Positions 17,218 to 26,070 of a stretch of 64,000 bases of DNA are shown here, one piece after another (within the stretch, counting starts at the first letter, position 1; every line of letters starts with the position of its first letter). The notes below the pieces were generated by a model. It saw only the letters and a list, made by a program, of their open reading frames with translations, made no database searches and had not been told where the DNA came from. A program made the translations under genes and the position numbers. Source of the stretch: Leifsonia virtsii (GTDB taxonomy: Bacteria; Actinomycetota; Actinomycetes; Actinomycetales; Microbacteriaceae); NCBI RefSeq assembly GCF_030433675.1, contig NZ_JAROCB010000002.1:558001-622000 (forward strand), in the 5' to 3' direction.

Positions 17218-18321
17218 ATGCTCGAACTCGCGCGCGCCCTGGCCGAGCGGGCCGCCTCCGGCAGGCCGCTCGCGGTCGCGACCGTGGTCGGGATCGACGG
17301 CAGCGCTCCCCGGGCCGTCGGCGCGACCATGTTCGTGGACGCCGACGGCGCCGTGGTGGGCAGCATCTCGGGCGGCTGCGTCGAAGGCGCGGTCGTCGAG
17401 GCCTGCCACGCGGTGCTGGAGGGCGCCGATCCCGCCGTCGTCCGGTACGGCATCAGCGACGAGGCCGCCATGGGCGTCGGGCTGATGTGCGGGGGCGACC
17501 TCGACGTGTACATCGAGCGCCTGCCCGCGCAGGACCGGCCGGTGCTGGAGGCTGCCCGAGACGGCGCCGCGGCCAGCGTCGGGACGATCGTCGACGGACC
17601 GCGGGCGCTGATCGGCGCACGCGTCTCCGAGCTCACCGACGCGCAGCTCCGCGATGCCGGCGCCGAGGGGGTCACCGCCTCCCGGATCCGGGCGGAGCAC
17701 GACGCGCACGCCCGGGCCGGACGCAGCGCCGCATGGCGCGTGCAGTGCGGGCCGGTGGAGCTGACGGTCTTCACCGACATCGCCCTCGTCGCACCGCGGC
17801 TGCTGATCTTCGGCGCCGTCGACTTCTCCGCCGCGCTGGCGGATGCCGGACGGCTGCTCGGCTACCACGTGACCGTCTGCGACGCCCGCGCGGTCTTCGC
17901 GACCCCCGAGCGGTTCCCTGGTGCGCACGAGGTGGTGCGGGCGTGGCCGCACGTCTACCTGGGCGAAGCCCCGGTGGACGAGCGCACCGTCGTGTGCGTG
18001 CTCACCCACGACCTCAAGTTCGACGTGCCGCTGCTGGCGCTCGCGCTCGAACTCCCGGTCGCGTACGTCGGAGCGATGGGCTCGCGACGAACCCACGAGC
18101 GCCGGATGCGCGCCCTGCGCGAGCACGGCGTCCCCGAGTCCGCGCTCGAACGCCTGCATTCGCCGATCGGGCTGGACATCGGGGCCTCGACGCCGGCCGA
18201 GACCGCCGTGTCCATCCTCGCCGAGGTGATCGCCGCGCGCGGCGGCGCCTCCGGCCGGTCGCTCAGCGGCACGGCCGGGCCCATCCATCGCTCGACCGAG
18301 AGCGTCGGGGTCGCCGGCTGA
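17218..18321 (+). CDS. xdhC: XdhC/CoxI-family molybdenum enzyme maturation factor
   Basis: 367 residues. The N-terminal CoxI domain has IDGSAPRAVGATMFV and GSISGGCVEGAVV (conserved Cys). The C-terminal Rossmann domain has RLLIFGAVDFSAALADAG and YVGAMGSRRTHERR. XdhC proteins bind and sulfurate Mo cofactor and insert it into xanthine dehydrogenase-type enzymes. It converges on the Mo hydroxylase gene with only 20 bp between the stops. Divergent from the 8-oxoguanine deaminase-like gene. Confidence 0.93.
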   Translation: MLELARALAERAASGRPLAVATVVGIDGSAPRAVGATMFVDADGAVVGSISGGCVEGAVVEACHAVLEGADPAVVRYGISDEAAMGVGLMCGGDLDVYIERLPAQDRPVLEAARDGAAASVGTIVDGPRALIGARVSELTDAQLRDAGAEGVTASRIRAEHDAHARAGRSAAWRVQCGPVELTVFTDIALVAPRLLIFGAVDFSAALADAGRLLGYHVTVCDARAVFATPERFPGAHEVVRAWPHVYLGEAPVDERTVVCVLTHDLKFDVPLLALALELPVAYVGAMGSRRTHERRMRALREHGVPESALERLHSPIGLDIGASTPAETAVSILAEVIAARGGASGRSLSGTAGPIHRSTESVGVAG

Positions 18322-18341
18322 CGCCGAGCTGGGTCGCGAGC

Positions 18342-21062
18342 TCAGGCGCCCTGTGCCCCGGCGAGCCGCCACACGCGGTCGCGCCCCATCGGCAGAGCGT
18401 AGGGCCGCACGCCGATCGCGTCCCGGATCGCGTTCGCGAGCGCGGGAGCCACCGGGTTGTACGGAGCCTCGCTCATCGACTTCGCACCCTTCGGGCCGAT
18501 GGCGTCGACCGTCTCCGCGAAGAGCACCTCCGTGCGCGGCACATCCGCGAACTGGGGGATGTGGTAGTTCCGCAGGGTGCGGGTGGCCACCCCGCCCGCG
18601 CCGTCGAGGCGCACCTCCTCGTACAGCGCCGTCCCGATCGCCTGGGCGGTGCCGCCCTCGATCTGCCCGCGCAGCTGCTCGGGGTTGATGACCACGCCGG
18701 CGTCGGCCGCCTGCACCGACCGCAGGATGCGCACCTCGCCGGTCGACTCGTCCACCGCGACGCGGAACCCGTGCACGTTGAAGGCGACAGACCGCGGGGT
18801 GCCGTCGTGCGACCCGGTGGCGACGAGAGCCTCCTCGCCCGGGGCAGCCGCGGCGACGATCGATGCCCAGCCGAGCATCCGGTCGCCGGTCCGGACGCCG
18901 TCGGGCAGGAACTCCCCGTCGCCCGCGACCGCGACGATGCGGGCGCGCAGCCGCTCGGCCGCGAGCACGAGCGCCTTGCCGGCGACGACGGTGCCCGCCG
19001 AGCCGAACGCGCCGGTGTCGTAGGGGGTCACGTCGGTGTCCGACTGCTCGATGACGATGCGCGAGACGTCGGCGTCGAGCACGTCTGCCACGAACTGCGC
19101 GTGCGCCGTGGTCGTGCCGTTGCCGAACTCCGCCGTGCCGACCCGCACCCGCAGGCGCCCGTCCGGCAGGAGGGCGACCGAGGTGTCGGCGAAGTGCCCG
19201 CGCGGCGGCATGGTCGCGATCATGGCGATGGCCATCCCCTCGCCGACGCGCCAGTCGCCGCCCTCGGGCACGGGCGCCGTGCTGTCGTCCGGCCGCGCCA
19301 GGGCCTCCTGGACGAGGTCGATGCACTGGTCGAGGCCGTAGCTGCCGAACCCGAGGTCGCTCTGCTCGTCCGGATCGGTCACCGTCATGGCGTCGCCGGG
19401 ACGCACCACGTTGCGGCGGCGGAACTCGAACGGGTCCAGTCCCACCCGCCGGGCGAGCTCGTCCATCGCGGACTCGACGGCGAACGCCACCTGCCCGAGG
19501 CCGTAGCCGCGGAAGGCGCCGGACGGCGGGTTGTTCGTGTAGACGACCTCCGCATCCACCCGCTTGTTGGCGCAGCGGTAGACGGCCAGCGACTCCCCGA
19601 CACTGTGGAACATCACGCCGCGCGAGTGGTTGCCGTAGGCGCCGGTGTCCGAGAGCAGGTCGACCGCGATCGCGGTGAGGCGGCCGTCGGCGTCCGCCCC
19701 GGCCCGCACGGAGACGCGCATCGGGTGCCGCACCGGCGCGACCGTGAACTGGTCCTCGCGGGTGAACTCGTACTGCACCGGCCGGCGCAACCTCAGCACG
19801 GCGGCGAGCACGAGGTCTTCGGTCAGCATCTCCTGCTTGCCGCCGAATCCGCCTCCCACCCGTACGGTGGTGACCCGCAGCTCGTCGCGGCCGAGCCCGA
19901 AGACGTGGCACAGCTCGTCGCGCACCAGCCACGGCACCTGGGAGCTCGTCCGCAGCACGAACCGGCCGTCGTCGTCGACCCAGCCGCGTGCCGCGTGGGT
20001 CTCGAGCGCGACGTGCGAGACCCGCTGCGTCGTCCACTCGCCCTCGACGACCGCGGCCGACGTCGCGAGCGCGGCCGTCACATCCCCGGCCTCCTCGTGC
20101 TTCGCGGCGATCACGTTGCGGTGCGCCTCGTCGACCCGGTCCTCCGGGGTGCGCTCGGGATGGAGGAGTGGAGCGCCGGGGGAGCGCGCGGCCTCGGGGT
20201 CGTGGACCGAGGGGAGGACCTCGTAGCCGACCTCGATCAGGCGGCAGGCCTCCTCGGCGATGGCGCGGGAGTCGGCGACGACGGCGGCGACCCGCTGGCC
20301 GCGGAACCGCATCACGGTGTCGATCAGCCGGGTGTCGTCGGGGTCGTCGGTGCGGCTCTGGTGGCGTCCGGTCGAGTAGCGCACGTCGGGCGCGTCGGCC
20401 GCGGTGAGGACGAGCCGTACCCCGGGCAGGACCTGCGCTCGCGAGGTGTCGATGGAGGTGACGCGCGCGTGCGCATGCGGGCTGCCGACCACCGCGAGGT
20501 GCAGCAGACCCTCGGTGGCGAGATCCAGGGTGTACGGCTCGCGGCCCGTGACGACCCGCTCGGCCGCCGGCGGGGCGACGGACGCGCCGAACGGTCTCCC
20601 CGCCGGCGCCTGCTCGACGTTGGCGCGCCCGCAGAGCGCGTCGCCGATCGAGCGGTAGCCGGTGCACCGGCAGAGGTTGCCCTTCATCCGCTCGGGCAGC
20701 TCCTCGCGGGGGACGTCGCCGAGGGTGGAGGCGGTGACGATCATCCCCGCCGTGCAGTACCCGCACTGGAACCCGCCGGCGTCGACGAAGGCGCGCTGCA
20801 GCGGGTGCAGGTCGCCGGGTGACCCGAGTCCGGCGACGGTCGTGATCTCGCGGTCGGCCGCGCGCTGCGCCGGGAAGATGCAGGAGTGGACGGGCGACCC
20901 GTCGACCAGCACGGTGCACGCTCCGCAGTCTCCCGCGTCGCAGCCCTTCTTGACCTCGAAGTGCTCGTGCTCGCGCAGCACGGTACGCAGGCACTGCCCG
21001 GCGGCGGGCTCGGAGGTGCGCTCCTCGCCGTTCACGGTGAACCGGATGATCCTCGCACTCAT
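18342..21062 (-). CDS. Molybdenum hydroxylase, fused 2Fe-2S and Mo-binding subunits (xanthine dehydrogenase-like)
   Basis: 906 residues. Residues about 1-155 carry two 2Fe-2S domains ([28 protein letters not shown] and GNLCRCTGY). After a short linker, the Mo domains follow (about 170-906) with [19 protein letters not shown] (the substrate Arg region), [14 protein letters not shown] and [19 protein letters not shown] (catalytic Glu). FeS-Mo fusion of about 907 residues is the plan of aldehyde oxidoreductase MOP, but here a separate FAD subunit follows the xanthine dehydrogenase model. Probable role: hydroxylation of hypoxanthine/xanthine or another N-heterocycle. ATG at 21062 overlaps the FAD gene stop (ATGA). 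Confidence 0.9.
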   Translation of the reverse strand: MSARIIRFTVNGEERTSEPAAGQCLRTVLREHEHFEVKKGCDAGDCGACTVLVDGSPVHSCIFPAQRAADREITTVAGLGSPGDLHPLQRAFVDAGGFQCGYCTAGMIVTASTLGDVPREELPERMKGNLCRCTGYRSIGDALCGRANVEQAPAGRPFGASVAPPAAERVVTGREPYTLDLATEGLLHLAVVGSPHAHARVTSIDTSRAQVLPGVRLVLTAADAPDVRYSTGRHQSRTDDPDDTRLIDTVMRFRGQRVAAVVADSRAIAEEACRLIEVGYEVLPSVHDPEAARSPGAPLLHPERTPEDRVDEAHRNVIAAKHEEAGDVTAALATSAAVVEGEWTTQRVSHVALETHAARGWVDDDGRFVLRTSSQVPWLVRDELCHVFGLGRDELRVTTVRVGGGFGGKQEMLTEDLVLAAVLRLRRPVQYEFTREDQFTVAPVRHPMRVSVRAGADADGRLTAIAVDLLSDTGAYGNHSRGVMFHSVGESLAVYRCANKRVDAEVVYTNNPPSGAFRGYGLGQVAFAVESAMDELARRVGLDPFEFRRRNVVRPGDAMTVTDPDEQSDLGFGSYGLDQCIDLVQEALARPDDSTAPVPEGGDWRVGEGMAIAMIATMPPRGHFADTSVALLPDGRLRVRVGTAEFGNGTTTAHAQFVADVLDADVSRIVIEQSDTDVTPYDTGAFGSAGTVVAGKALVLAAERLRARIVAVAGDGEFLPDGVRTGDRMLGWASIVAAAAPGEEALVATGSHDGTPRSVAFNVHGFRVAVDESTGEVRILRSVQAADAGVVINPEQLRGQIEGGTAQAIGTALYEEVRLDGAGGVATRTLRNYHIPQFADVPRTEVLFAETVDAIGPKGAKSMSEAPYNPVAPALANAIRDAIGVRPYALPMGRDRVWRLAGAQGA

Positions 21063-21874
21063 CTCGCGCCCTCTCGCTCGGCCAGCTCGGTGCGGAGCTC
21101 CTCGGCCAGCCGCAGGGTGATCGCCCTGCGCCAGTCCGGGCTCCCGTGCGGGTCGTCGTACCACTCCGGGATGGTGTCGAGCGTCGCCCGCAGTTCCGGC
21201 GCGGTGGGGATGCCGTCGAACCGGAAGCGATACGGGTGCGGCGTGGCGGCGGTCACGACGACGGTGAACCTCCCGTCGGCGTCGCGCCGGCCGACGACGA
21301 AGGCGGCGGAGCGGCCCAGCGGACGGAGGGAAGCCTTGCGCGACGCGGTCTCGCCCGTGAGCGCGAGGGCTGGCAGGTCGATGGCGCGCAGCAGGTCGCC
21401 GTGGTCGAGCACGGTCCGCCCGGGGCCGACGATGAGGTCGAGGGCGTCGAGCGTTCGCACGGTCCCATCCGGCCCCCACACCTCGAGCGAGGCGTCGAGG
21501 GCTACGGTCAGCGCGGCCATCGGTGCGGCCGCGAGCGCCAGGCAGAGGTTGCCGCCGACCGTTGCGACGTTCCACACCTTGAACGACCCGAGGAGGGCGC
21601 GGCAGCTCTCGCGGAACAGCGGCTCGGCCGTCCAGCCTGTGTCGTGGAGGGCAGCGAGCTCGGCCAGCGTGCACGTCGCCGCGAGGCGGAGACCGGCGGC
21701 GGAGGACTCCACCGCCGGCCAGGCCAGTGCCGTCAGATCGACGAGGCCGGTGACGTCGGGCTGGGGCTCGGAGAAGAGCCACGAGCCGCCCGCCAGGAAC
21801 GTCTCGCCCTCAGCCAGGCGGAGTTCGGCCGGGCGGGTGGGCCGGCGGAAGCTGTCGACAGTGTTGATGTCCAC
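21059..21874 (-). CDS. Molybdenum hydroxylase FAD-binding subunit
   Basis: 271 residues, CoxM/XdhB-type FAD subunit. [12 protein letters not shown] corresponds to the first FAD loop (usually AGGTDL), and [17 protein letters not shown] to the second (usually TVGGNLANASPAAD); the C-terminal CO_deh_flav_C domain follows. GTG at 21874 is chosen because a GGAGG box lies 5 nt upstream; the in-frame GTG at 21880 would abut that box. Transfers electrons from the FeS clusters of the downstream fused subunit to NAD+ or another acceptor. Preceded by the second copy of the operator. Confidence 0.86.
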   Translation of the reverse strand: MDINTVDSFRRPTRPAELRLAEGETFLAGGSWLFSEPQPDVTGLVDLTALAWPAVESSAAGLRLAATCTLAELAALHDTGWTAEPLFRESCRALLGSFKVWNVATVGGNLCLALAAAPMAALTVALDASLEVWGPDGTVRTLDALDLIVGPGRTVLDHGDLLRAIDLPALALTGETASRKASLRPLGRSAAFVVGRRDADGRFTVVVTAATPHPYRFRFDGIPTAPELRATLDTIPEWYDDPHGSPDWRRAITLRLAEELRTELAEREGAR

Positions 21875-21887
21875 GACCACCTCCAGA

Positions 21888-21906
21888 ATGTTGACCCATT
21901 CAACAT
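21888..21906. promoter_or_regulatory. Operator ATGTTGA-N5-TCAACAT (copy 2)
   Basis: Perfect 7-bp arms with a 5-nt spacer (CCCAT), immediately upstream of the FAD subunit ribosome site. Matches the arms, spacing and flanking AGA/C bases of the site at 14008-14026, which argues for one regulator controlling both units. Confidence 0.7.
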
Positions 21907-21909
21907 CAG

Positions 21910-21922
21910 GATTGTGTCGGGC
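21910..21922. promoter_or_regulatory. Shared 13-mer GATTGTGTCGGGC (copy 2)
   Basis: Directly beside the operator at 21888-21906, upstream of the leftward Mo hydroxylase genes. Second occurrence of the 13-mer at 17154-17166. Confidence 0.4.
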
Positions 21923-22004
21923 TTGTTAAGACTTCGGCCCCCATGTAACAGCTTGAAGAAACCCGCCTCCGGAGCGCTGCGGACCGGTTAGGAATGACAG
22001 CGTG

Positions 22005-22136
22005 ATGGACACCGCACTCGCCGCATGGCTCCTGGTCGCGATCTCGGCCGTGGGCATGACGGCGCTCGCCATCCACGACTGGAGGACGAGCGACGCGCCC
22101 GACGAGGAGCGTGCGACGGTCCTGCGGGAGCCCTAG
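22005..22136 (+). CDS. Small single-span membrane protein (43 aa)
   Basis: Begins MDTALAAWLLVAISAV and has one hydrophobic segment (about residues 5-23) followed by a charged tail (DWRTSDAPDEER). A GTG at 22002 is also in frame. TAGGAA lies about 10 nt upstream. Its TAG stop shares bases with the stop of the convergent NmrA-like gene (CTAG). No family recognised; small membrane proteins of this kind are common in actinobacteria. Could be a chance frame. Confidence 0.5.
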   Translation: MDTALAAWLLVAISAVGMTALAIHDWRTSDAPDEERATVLREP

Positions 22137-22969
22137 CGGAACAGCTCCACGTTGTCGCCGACCCAGGTCCGGAAGGTCCGGGAGGGGCGTCCGGTGATGC
22201 GGGTGTACTCGCCGGAGATTTCCGGGGTGGCACCCACGGCGTCGCGCCAGTCGCCGATGATCTGCCGCACCCACACCTCGGGCACGTGCTGCGACAGGAG
22301 AGCGAACGACTCCGCCTCGGACTGCTCGATCACCGAGACCGGCCGGCCGATCACCGAGCCGATGGTCTCGACCTGGTCGCGCAGCGTGAGCCGCTCGGGG
22401 CCGGTGAGGACGGGAGCGGCGTCGAGGAGTGCATCCCCGGTCAGTGCGATCACGGCCACCTCGGCGATGTCCGCCTCGTGGATCGGGACCTGCACGGCGT
22501 CCGGATACGGAAGCGACACGGCGCTCTCGGCTCTCACGCTCCAGCTCCAGCGCGCCGCGTTGCTGGCGAAGCCGCCCGGCCGAAGGAACGTGTGACCGAG
22601 TCCTGAGTCCACGATCGCCCGCTCGACGCGCAGGAACCGCGACCCGTTGAAGTCGTCCTCCGCGCCGGGGAACGTCACCGCGGAGGAGGACAGCAGCACG
22701 ACGTGGCGCACCCCGGAACGGCGCAGCTGGGCGGCCAGTGCTTCGGGATCGTCGAGGTCGGCGTAGAGGAAGACGCGCTCCACGCCCTCCAGGGCGGGGG
22801 CGAGCGAGGACGGGTCGTTGAGGTCCGCGGCCATCACCTCGACCTGGTCCGGGAGCGAGAGCGTCTGGGATCGACGGCTCGTCGCCCGCACCCCTTCCTC
22901 GCGCTCCAATAGCCCGGCGACGACCAGGCTCCCGATCGCGCCGCTCGCACCGACCACCAGCACCGACAT
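22133..22969 (-). CDS. NmrA/SDR-a5-like NAD(P)H-binding oxidoreductase
   Basis: 278 residues, atypical SDR with N-terminal VLVVGASGAIGS (NAD(P) loop), then VRATSRR and VFLYADLDDPEAL, and a C-terminal half resembling quinone oxidoreductase / NmrA sensors. ATG at 22969 has an excellent GAGGAGGA ribosome site. The open frame extends upstream but only through the divergent promoter. Divergent from a TetR regulator across a 30-bp palindrome and therefore probably repressed by it. Substrate unknown; such pairs often respond to quinones or electrophiles (family knowledge). Confidence 0.86.
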   Translation of the reverse strand: MSVLVVGASGAIGSLVVAGLLEREEGVRATSRRSQTLSLPDQVEVMAADLNDPSSLAPALEGVERVFLYADLDDPEALAAQLRRSGVRHVVLLSSSAVTFPGAEDDFNGSRFLRVERAIVDSGLGHTFLRPGGFASNAARWSWSVRAESAVSLPYPDAVQVPIHEADIAEVAVIALTGDALLDAAPVLTGPERLTLRDQVETIGSVIGRPVSVIEQSEAESFALLSQHVPEVWVRQIIGDWRDAVGATPEISGEYTRITGRPSRTFRTWVGDNVELFR

Positions 22970-22993
22970 GACTCCTCCTCCGTCCCGCGCTCT

Positions 22994-23023
22994 GACGAAC
23001 GCTGTTCGCGAACAATGTTCGTC
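22994..23023. promoter_or_regulatory. TetR-type palindromic operator
   Basis: Composite palindrome GACGAAC-N3-GTTCGCGAAC-N3-GTTCGTC. The outer 7-bp arms and the 10-bp core match perfectly; only the two triplets between them differ. Placed 24 bp above the NmrA-like start and 37 bp before the TetR start, so it can control both. Confidence 0.75.
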
Positions 23024-23059
23024 TAGAACGGTGATCGTGTCAAGCGCTATGCTGGGACC

Positions 23060-23737
23060 ATGCCGCTGCCTGCCGAGCCCGTGTCGCGCCGGGACCGCCC
23101 GGCCAAACCGCCTCTGACGCGCCGGGCCATCGTCGATGCCGTCCTCGCGCTGATCCGCGACCGCGGGGTTGAGTCGGTGACTCTTCGCGACGTCGCAGCG
23201 GCGATGAACACCGGGCCCGCATCCCTGTACGCCTACTTCGGCAGCCGCGACCTTCTCCTGGAGCATGCGCTCGACGAGGTCTACGCGAGCGTCCGACTCG
23301 TGGATGTGGTCGAGGGCGACTGGCGGGCCGCGCTGAGCGCGACCATCGCCAACACGGTCGACGCACTCGAGTCCTATCCCGGCATCGGCGCGGTGGCGCT
23401 CGGCACCATCCCGACGCTGCCCGGGGCGCTGCGGCTGGCCGAGCACGAGCTGGCACTGATGGAGCTCGGCGGCATCCCGGAAGCGGATGCCGCGCTCGCC
23501 GTCGACCTCATCGCCCAGTTCGCGGCGAGCACCGCGGTCGAACGCGCCGTGCGCGACCGCGCGGGTGCCTCCGACGACCGCGACGACGTCCTGGCCGTCT
23601 ACACGGACGCCGACCCGGAGCTGTTCCCGCGGGTGCGTCGTCTCGCGCCGCAGCTGACAGGAGCGGACGAGCGCAGGCGACGCGACTTCGCCATAGGCAT
23701 CATCGTCGCGGGACTCGCCTCGACCAGTCGAGGGTGA
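23060..23737 (+). CDS. TetR-family transcriptional regulator
   Basis: 225 residues. N-terminal HTH (about 18-65): LTRRAIVDAVLALIRDRGV, LRDVAAAMNTGPASLYAYF. The C-terminal ligand domain resembles the TetR_C group. Divergent from the NmrA-like oxidoreductase with a shared palindrome, the usual arrangement of an autorepressing local regulator. The effector is not evident. Confidence 0.92.
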   Translation: MPLPAEPVSRRDRPAKPPLTRRAIVDAVLALIRDRGVESVTLRDVAAAMNTGPASLYAYFGSRDLLLEHALDEVYASVRLVDVVEGDWRAALSATIANTVDALESYPGIGAVALGTIPTLPGALRLAEHELALMELGGIPEADAALAVDLIAQFAASTAVERAVRDRAGASDDRDDVLAVYTDADPELFPRVRRLAPQLTGADERRRRDFAIGIIVAGLASTSRG

Positions 23738-23826
23738 GCGCGCCGGGCCTGCTCAGCAGCTGCGGTACGCATACCCGGCATCGTCCGGACCGGCGAGGGA
23801 GAGGGCACGTTCACAAGCTCCGCATC

Positions 23827-23895
23827 GGTGCGCCGGGGGCGGGCGGATGCCGTCGTTCGCGCATGAAGGCGGCATCCGCCCGCTCCCGGCGCACC
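23827..23895. terminator. Long hairpin between convergent tetR and fucD
   Basis: 26-bp arms (23827-23852 and 23870-23895) pair with one mismatch, separated by a 17-nt loop. The stem is almost wholly G+C apart from a central ATG/CAT. Lies after the TetR stop and before the convergent fuconate dehydratase stop; probable bidirectional terminator without a clear U-tract. Confidence 0.7.
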
Positions 23896-23911
23896 GGGCG
23901 CGGGCGGGCGG

Positions 23912-25204
23912 TCAGGCCAGGAGGGCGGCGTCCACGGTGTGCGCGTGCAGGGAGGAGGCGAGCATCTCCATCCCCGTCCCCGGGGTGAGGGGTGCGCGGT
24001 AGCGTCCCCCTTCGATGACGGCGGGGGCGACGAAGTGCTCGTGCAGGTGGGTCGTGTACTCGATCAGCCGGTCGTGCATGCTGCCCGAGACGGCGACGAA
24101 GTCGAACATCGAGAAGTGCTGCACGGCCTCGCAGAGCCCGACGCCTCCCGCGTGCGGGCAGACGGGCACGCCGAACTTCGCCGCGAGCAGCAGGATGGCG
24201 ACGTTCTCGTTCACGCCGGCGACGCGCGTGGAGTCGATCTGGACGACGGAGGCCGCCTCGGCCTGCAGCAGCTGCTTGAACAGCACCCGGCTCATACCGT
24301 GCTCGCCGGTCGCGATCCGGATGGGCGCCACCGCCCGCGCGATGGCCGCGTGCGCGAGCACGTCGTCCGGGCTGGTCGGCTCCTCCACCCAGGCCAGGTC
24401 GAAGGGGGCGAGCGCGTGGATCCACTCGATCGCCTGGTCCCGGTCCCAGCGCTGATTGGCGTCGATGGCGATGCGGATGCCGGGGCCGACGGTCTCGCGG
24501 GCGATGCCGAGCCGGCGGATGTCGTCCTCCAGCCTGTCGCCGACCTTGAGCTTGATCTGGGTGAAGCCCTCGTCCACGGCCTCGCGGGCGAGCCGACGCA
24601 GCTTGTCGTCCGAGTAGCCGAGCCAGCCGGGCGTCGTGGTGTACCCGGGGTAGCCGGAGGCCAGCAGCTCGGCCTCCCGCTCCGCGCGGCCGGGCGCCGC
24701 GGCGCGGAGGAGGTCCAGCGCCTCGTCGGGCGTGAGGGCGTCGGTGAGGTACCGGAAGTCGACGAGCGACACGAGCTCCTCGGGGCTCATGCGCGAGAGC
24801 AGCTGCCAGAGGGGGAGTCCGGCGCGCTTGGCCTTGAGGTCCCAGAACGCGTTCACGACGGCGCCGATCGCCATATGCATGACGCCCTTCTCCGGGCCGA
24901 GCCAGCGCAGCTGCGAGTCGTGGACGAACTCGCGCCAGAAGCCGCCGAGGTCGTCGAGCACCGCCTCCACGTCGCGGCCGACCACGCGGTGCGCGACGGC
25001 GTCGATGGCGGCGACCTGCACGTCGTTCCCGCGCCCGATCGTGAAGACGAACGCGTGACCTTCGATGCCGTCCCCGGCGTCCGTGGTCACCCGCAGGTAG
25101 GCCGCGGAGTAGTCGGGGTCGGGGTTCATGGCGTCGGAGCCGTCGAGCATCGCCGACGTCTCGAATCGCACGTCGAGGGTCTCGAAGCCGGTGACGATGC
25201 TCAC
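23912..25204 (-). CDS. fucD: L-fuconate dehydratase
   Basis: 430 residues, enolase superfamily of the mandelate racemase subgroup. KLKVG (KxK base), IDANQRWD (metal Asp), [10 protein letters not shown] (metal Glu), TGEH (metal Glu) and [11 protein letters not shown] (His) match the fuconate dehydratase branch, as do length and the long insertion with [11 protein letters not shown]. Converts L-fuconate to 2-keto-3-deoxy-L-fuconate. GTG at 25204 has a GGAAGGA ribosome site 7 nt away. A palindromic TCCTAT-type box 28 bp upstream suggests its own promoter under the GntR regulator encoded next door. Confidence 0.93.
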   Translation of the reverse strand: MSIVTGFETLDVRFETSAMLDGSDAMNPDPDYSAAYLRVTTDAGDGIEGHAFVFTIGRGNDVQVAAIDAVAHRVVGRDVEAVLDDLGGFWREFVHDSQLRWLGPEKGVMHMAIGAVVNAFWDLKAKRAGLPLWQLLSRMSPEELVSLVDFRYLTDALTPDEALDLLRAAAPGRAEREAELLASGYPGYTTTPGWLGYSDDKLRRLAREAVDEGFTQIKLKVGDRLEDDIRRLGIARETVGPGIRIAIDANQRWDRDQAIEWIHALAPFDLAWVEEPTSPDDVLAHAAIARAVAPIRIATGEHGMSRVLFKQLLQAEAASVVQIDSTRVAGVNENVAILLLAAKFGVPVCPHAGGVGLCEAVQHFSMFDFVAVSGSMHDRLIEYTTHLHEHFVAPAVIEGGRYRAPLTPGTGMEMLASSLHAHTVDAALLA

Positions 25205-25231
25205 TCCGTTGTCCTTCCGTTCGGCTAACCA

Positions 25232-25247
25232 ATATCCTATTGGATAT
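25232..25247. promoter_or_regulatory. GntR-type box 1 (ATATCC-TATT-GGATAT)
   Basis: A 16-bp palindrome upstream of fucD. Shares the pattern CCTAT-(A/T)-GG with boxes at 31349, 32811 and 38079, all before fucose genes. Probable operator of the adjacent FCD-type GntR protein. Confidence 0.65.
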
Positions 25248-25307
25248 AGCTCGCATTCGTGCAACACGAAAGCCCGGCCCCGAAAAAGGAACCGGGCTTC
25301 GCGGCGG

Positions 25308-26015
25308 TCAGCCCGCCTGCTCGGCCTTCGCCAGGCTGGCCGAGATGCGCGCGTAGGACTTGGTGATGTGGTCGAGCATGGACTTCTCGGCGGTCGCCGG
25401 CTTGCCGCTGCGCAGCGCCTCAAGCACCGCCTCGTGCTCGCCGGAGGTCTCCTCCACCACGCCGTGCTGGAAGTAGATGCGGTACTGGTGCATGTGCGAG
25501 CGCAGGCGCCCGATCGCGTCGGCCAGCAGGGCGTTGCCCGAGTGCTCGGCGATCAGCCGGTGGAACTCGGCGTCCTGGTTGGCGAAGTCCTTGTAGTCCT
25601 TGAAGCGGTCGTCGCCGGTGTGCGCCGCCTGGCCGCTGCGGTGCATCGCCTCGACCAGCCCCTCCAGCTGCTTCAGCGCCTCGGCGTCGAGCTCGCCCGC
25701 GGCGTTGCGGGCGGCGTACGGCTCCAGCAGCCGCCGCATCTCGAACAGCTGGCGGAGGCCGTCGCTGTCGAGCAGAGGAGCGGCGGTGTACCCCTTGAGC
25801 GCCTTCTTGACGACGAGCCCCTCCGACTCCAGACGCGCGAGGGCCTCGCGCACCGGCGTGGGCGAGACGTTGAGCTGCCGCGCGATGCCGTCGATGCTCG
25901 CCCGGCTGCCCGGCTCGATCACCTGGTCCATCAGCAGGCCGAGCACCGCGTCGTACACGTCGTCCGCCAGCGCCCGGCGGGCCGGCAGGAAGTGTTCCCC
26001 CGATTGGATCGTCAT
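25308..26015 (-). CDS. GntR-family (FCD/FadR subfamily) regulator of fucose genes
   Basis: 235 residues. Winged HTH (about 15-80: [33 protein letters not shown]) and an all-helical FCD domain (about 95-220) with the metal-type pattern [14 protein letters not shown] and [14 protein letters not shown]-type regulators bind acidic sugars or organic acids. ATG at 26015 preferred over GTG 26021 because AGGA lies 7 nt upstream. Encoded between fucD and the L-fucose dehydrogenase gene; likely controls the four palindromic boxes of this region (inference). Confidence 0.9.
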   Translation of the reverse strand: MTIQSGEHFLPARRALADDVYDAVLGLLMDQVIEPGSRASIDGIARQLNVSPTPVREALARLESEGLVVKKALKGYTAAPLLDSDGLRQLFEMRRLLEPYAARNAAGELDAEALKQLEGLVEAMHRSGQAAHTGDDRFKDYKDFANQDAEFHRLIAEHSGNALLADAIGRLRSHMHQYRIYFQHGVVEETSGEHEAVLEALRSGKPATAEKSMLDHITKSYARISASLAKAEQAG

Positions 26016-26070
26016 GTGCACATCCTAGGTCTGCCGTAGCGGTTCCGAGAGGATAGAGGATGCAGGATCC

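Noticed and set aside
17128-20994. Very long open frame (about 1290 codons) opposite xdhC and in another phase of the Mo hydroxylase gene
   Set aside because: Arg/Pro/Gly-rich shadow translation caused by high G+C; the true frames have clear domains.
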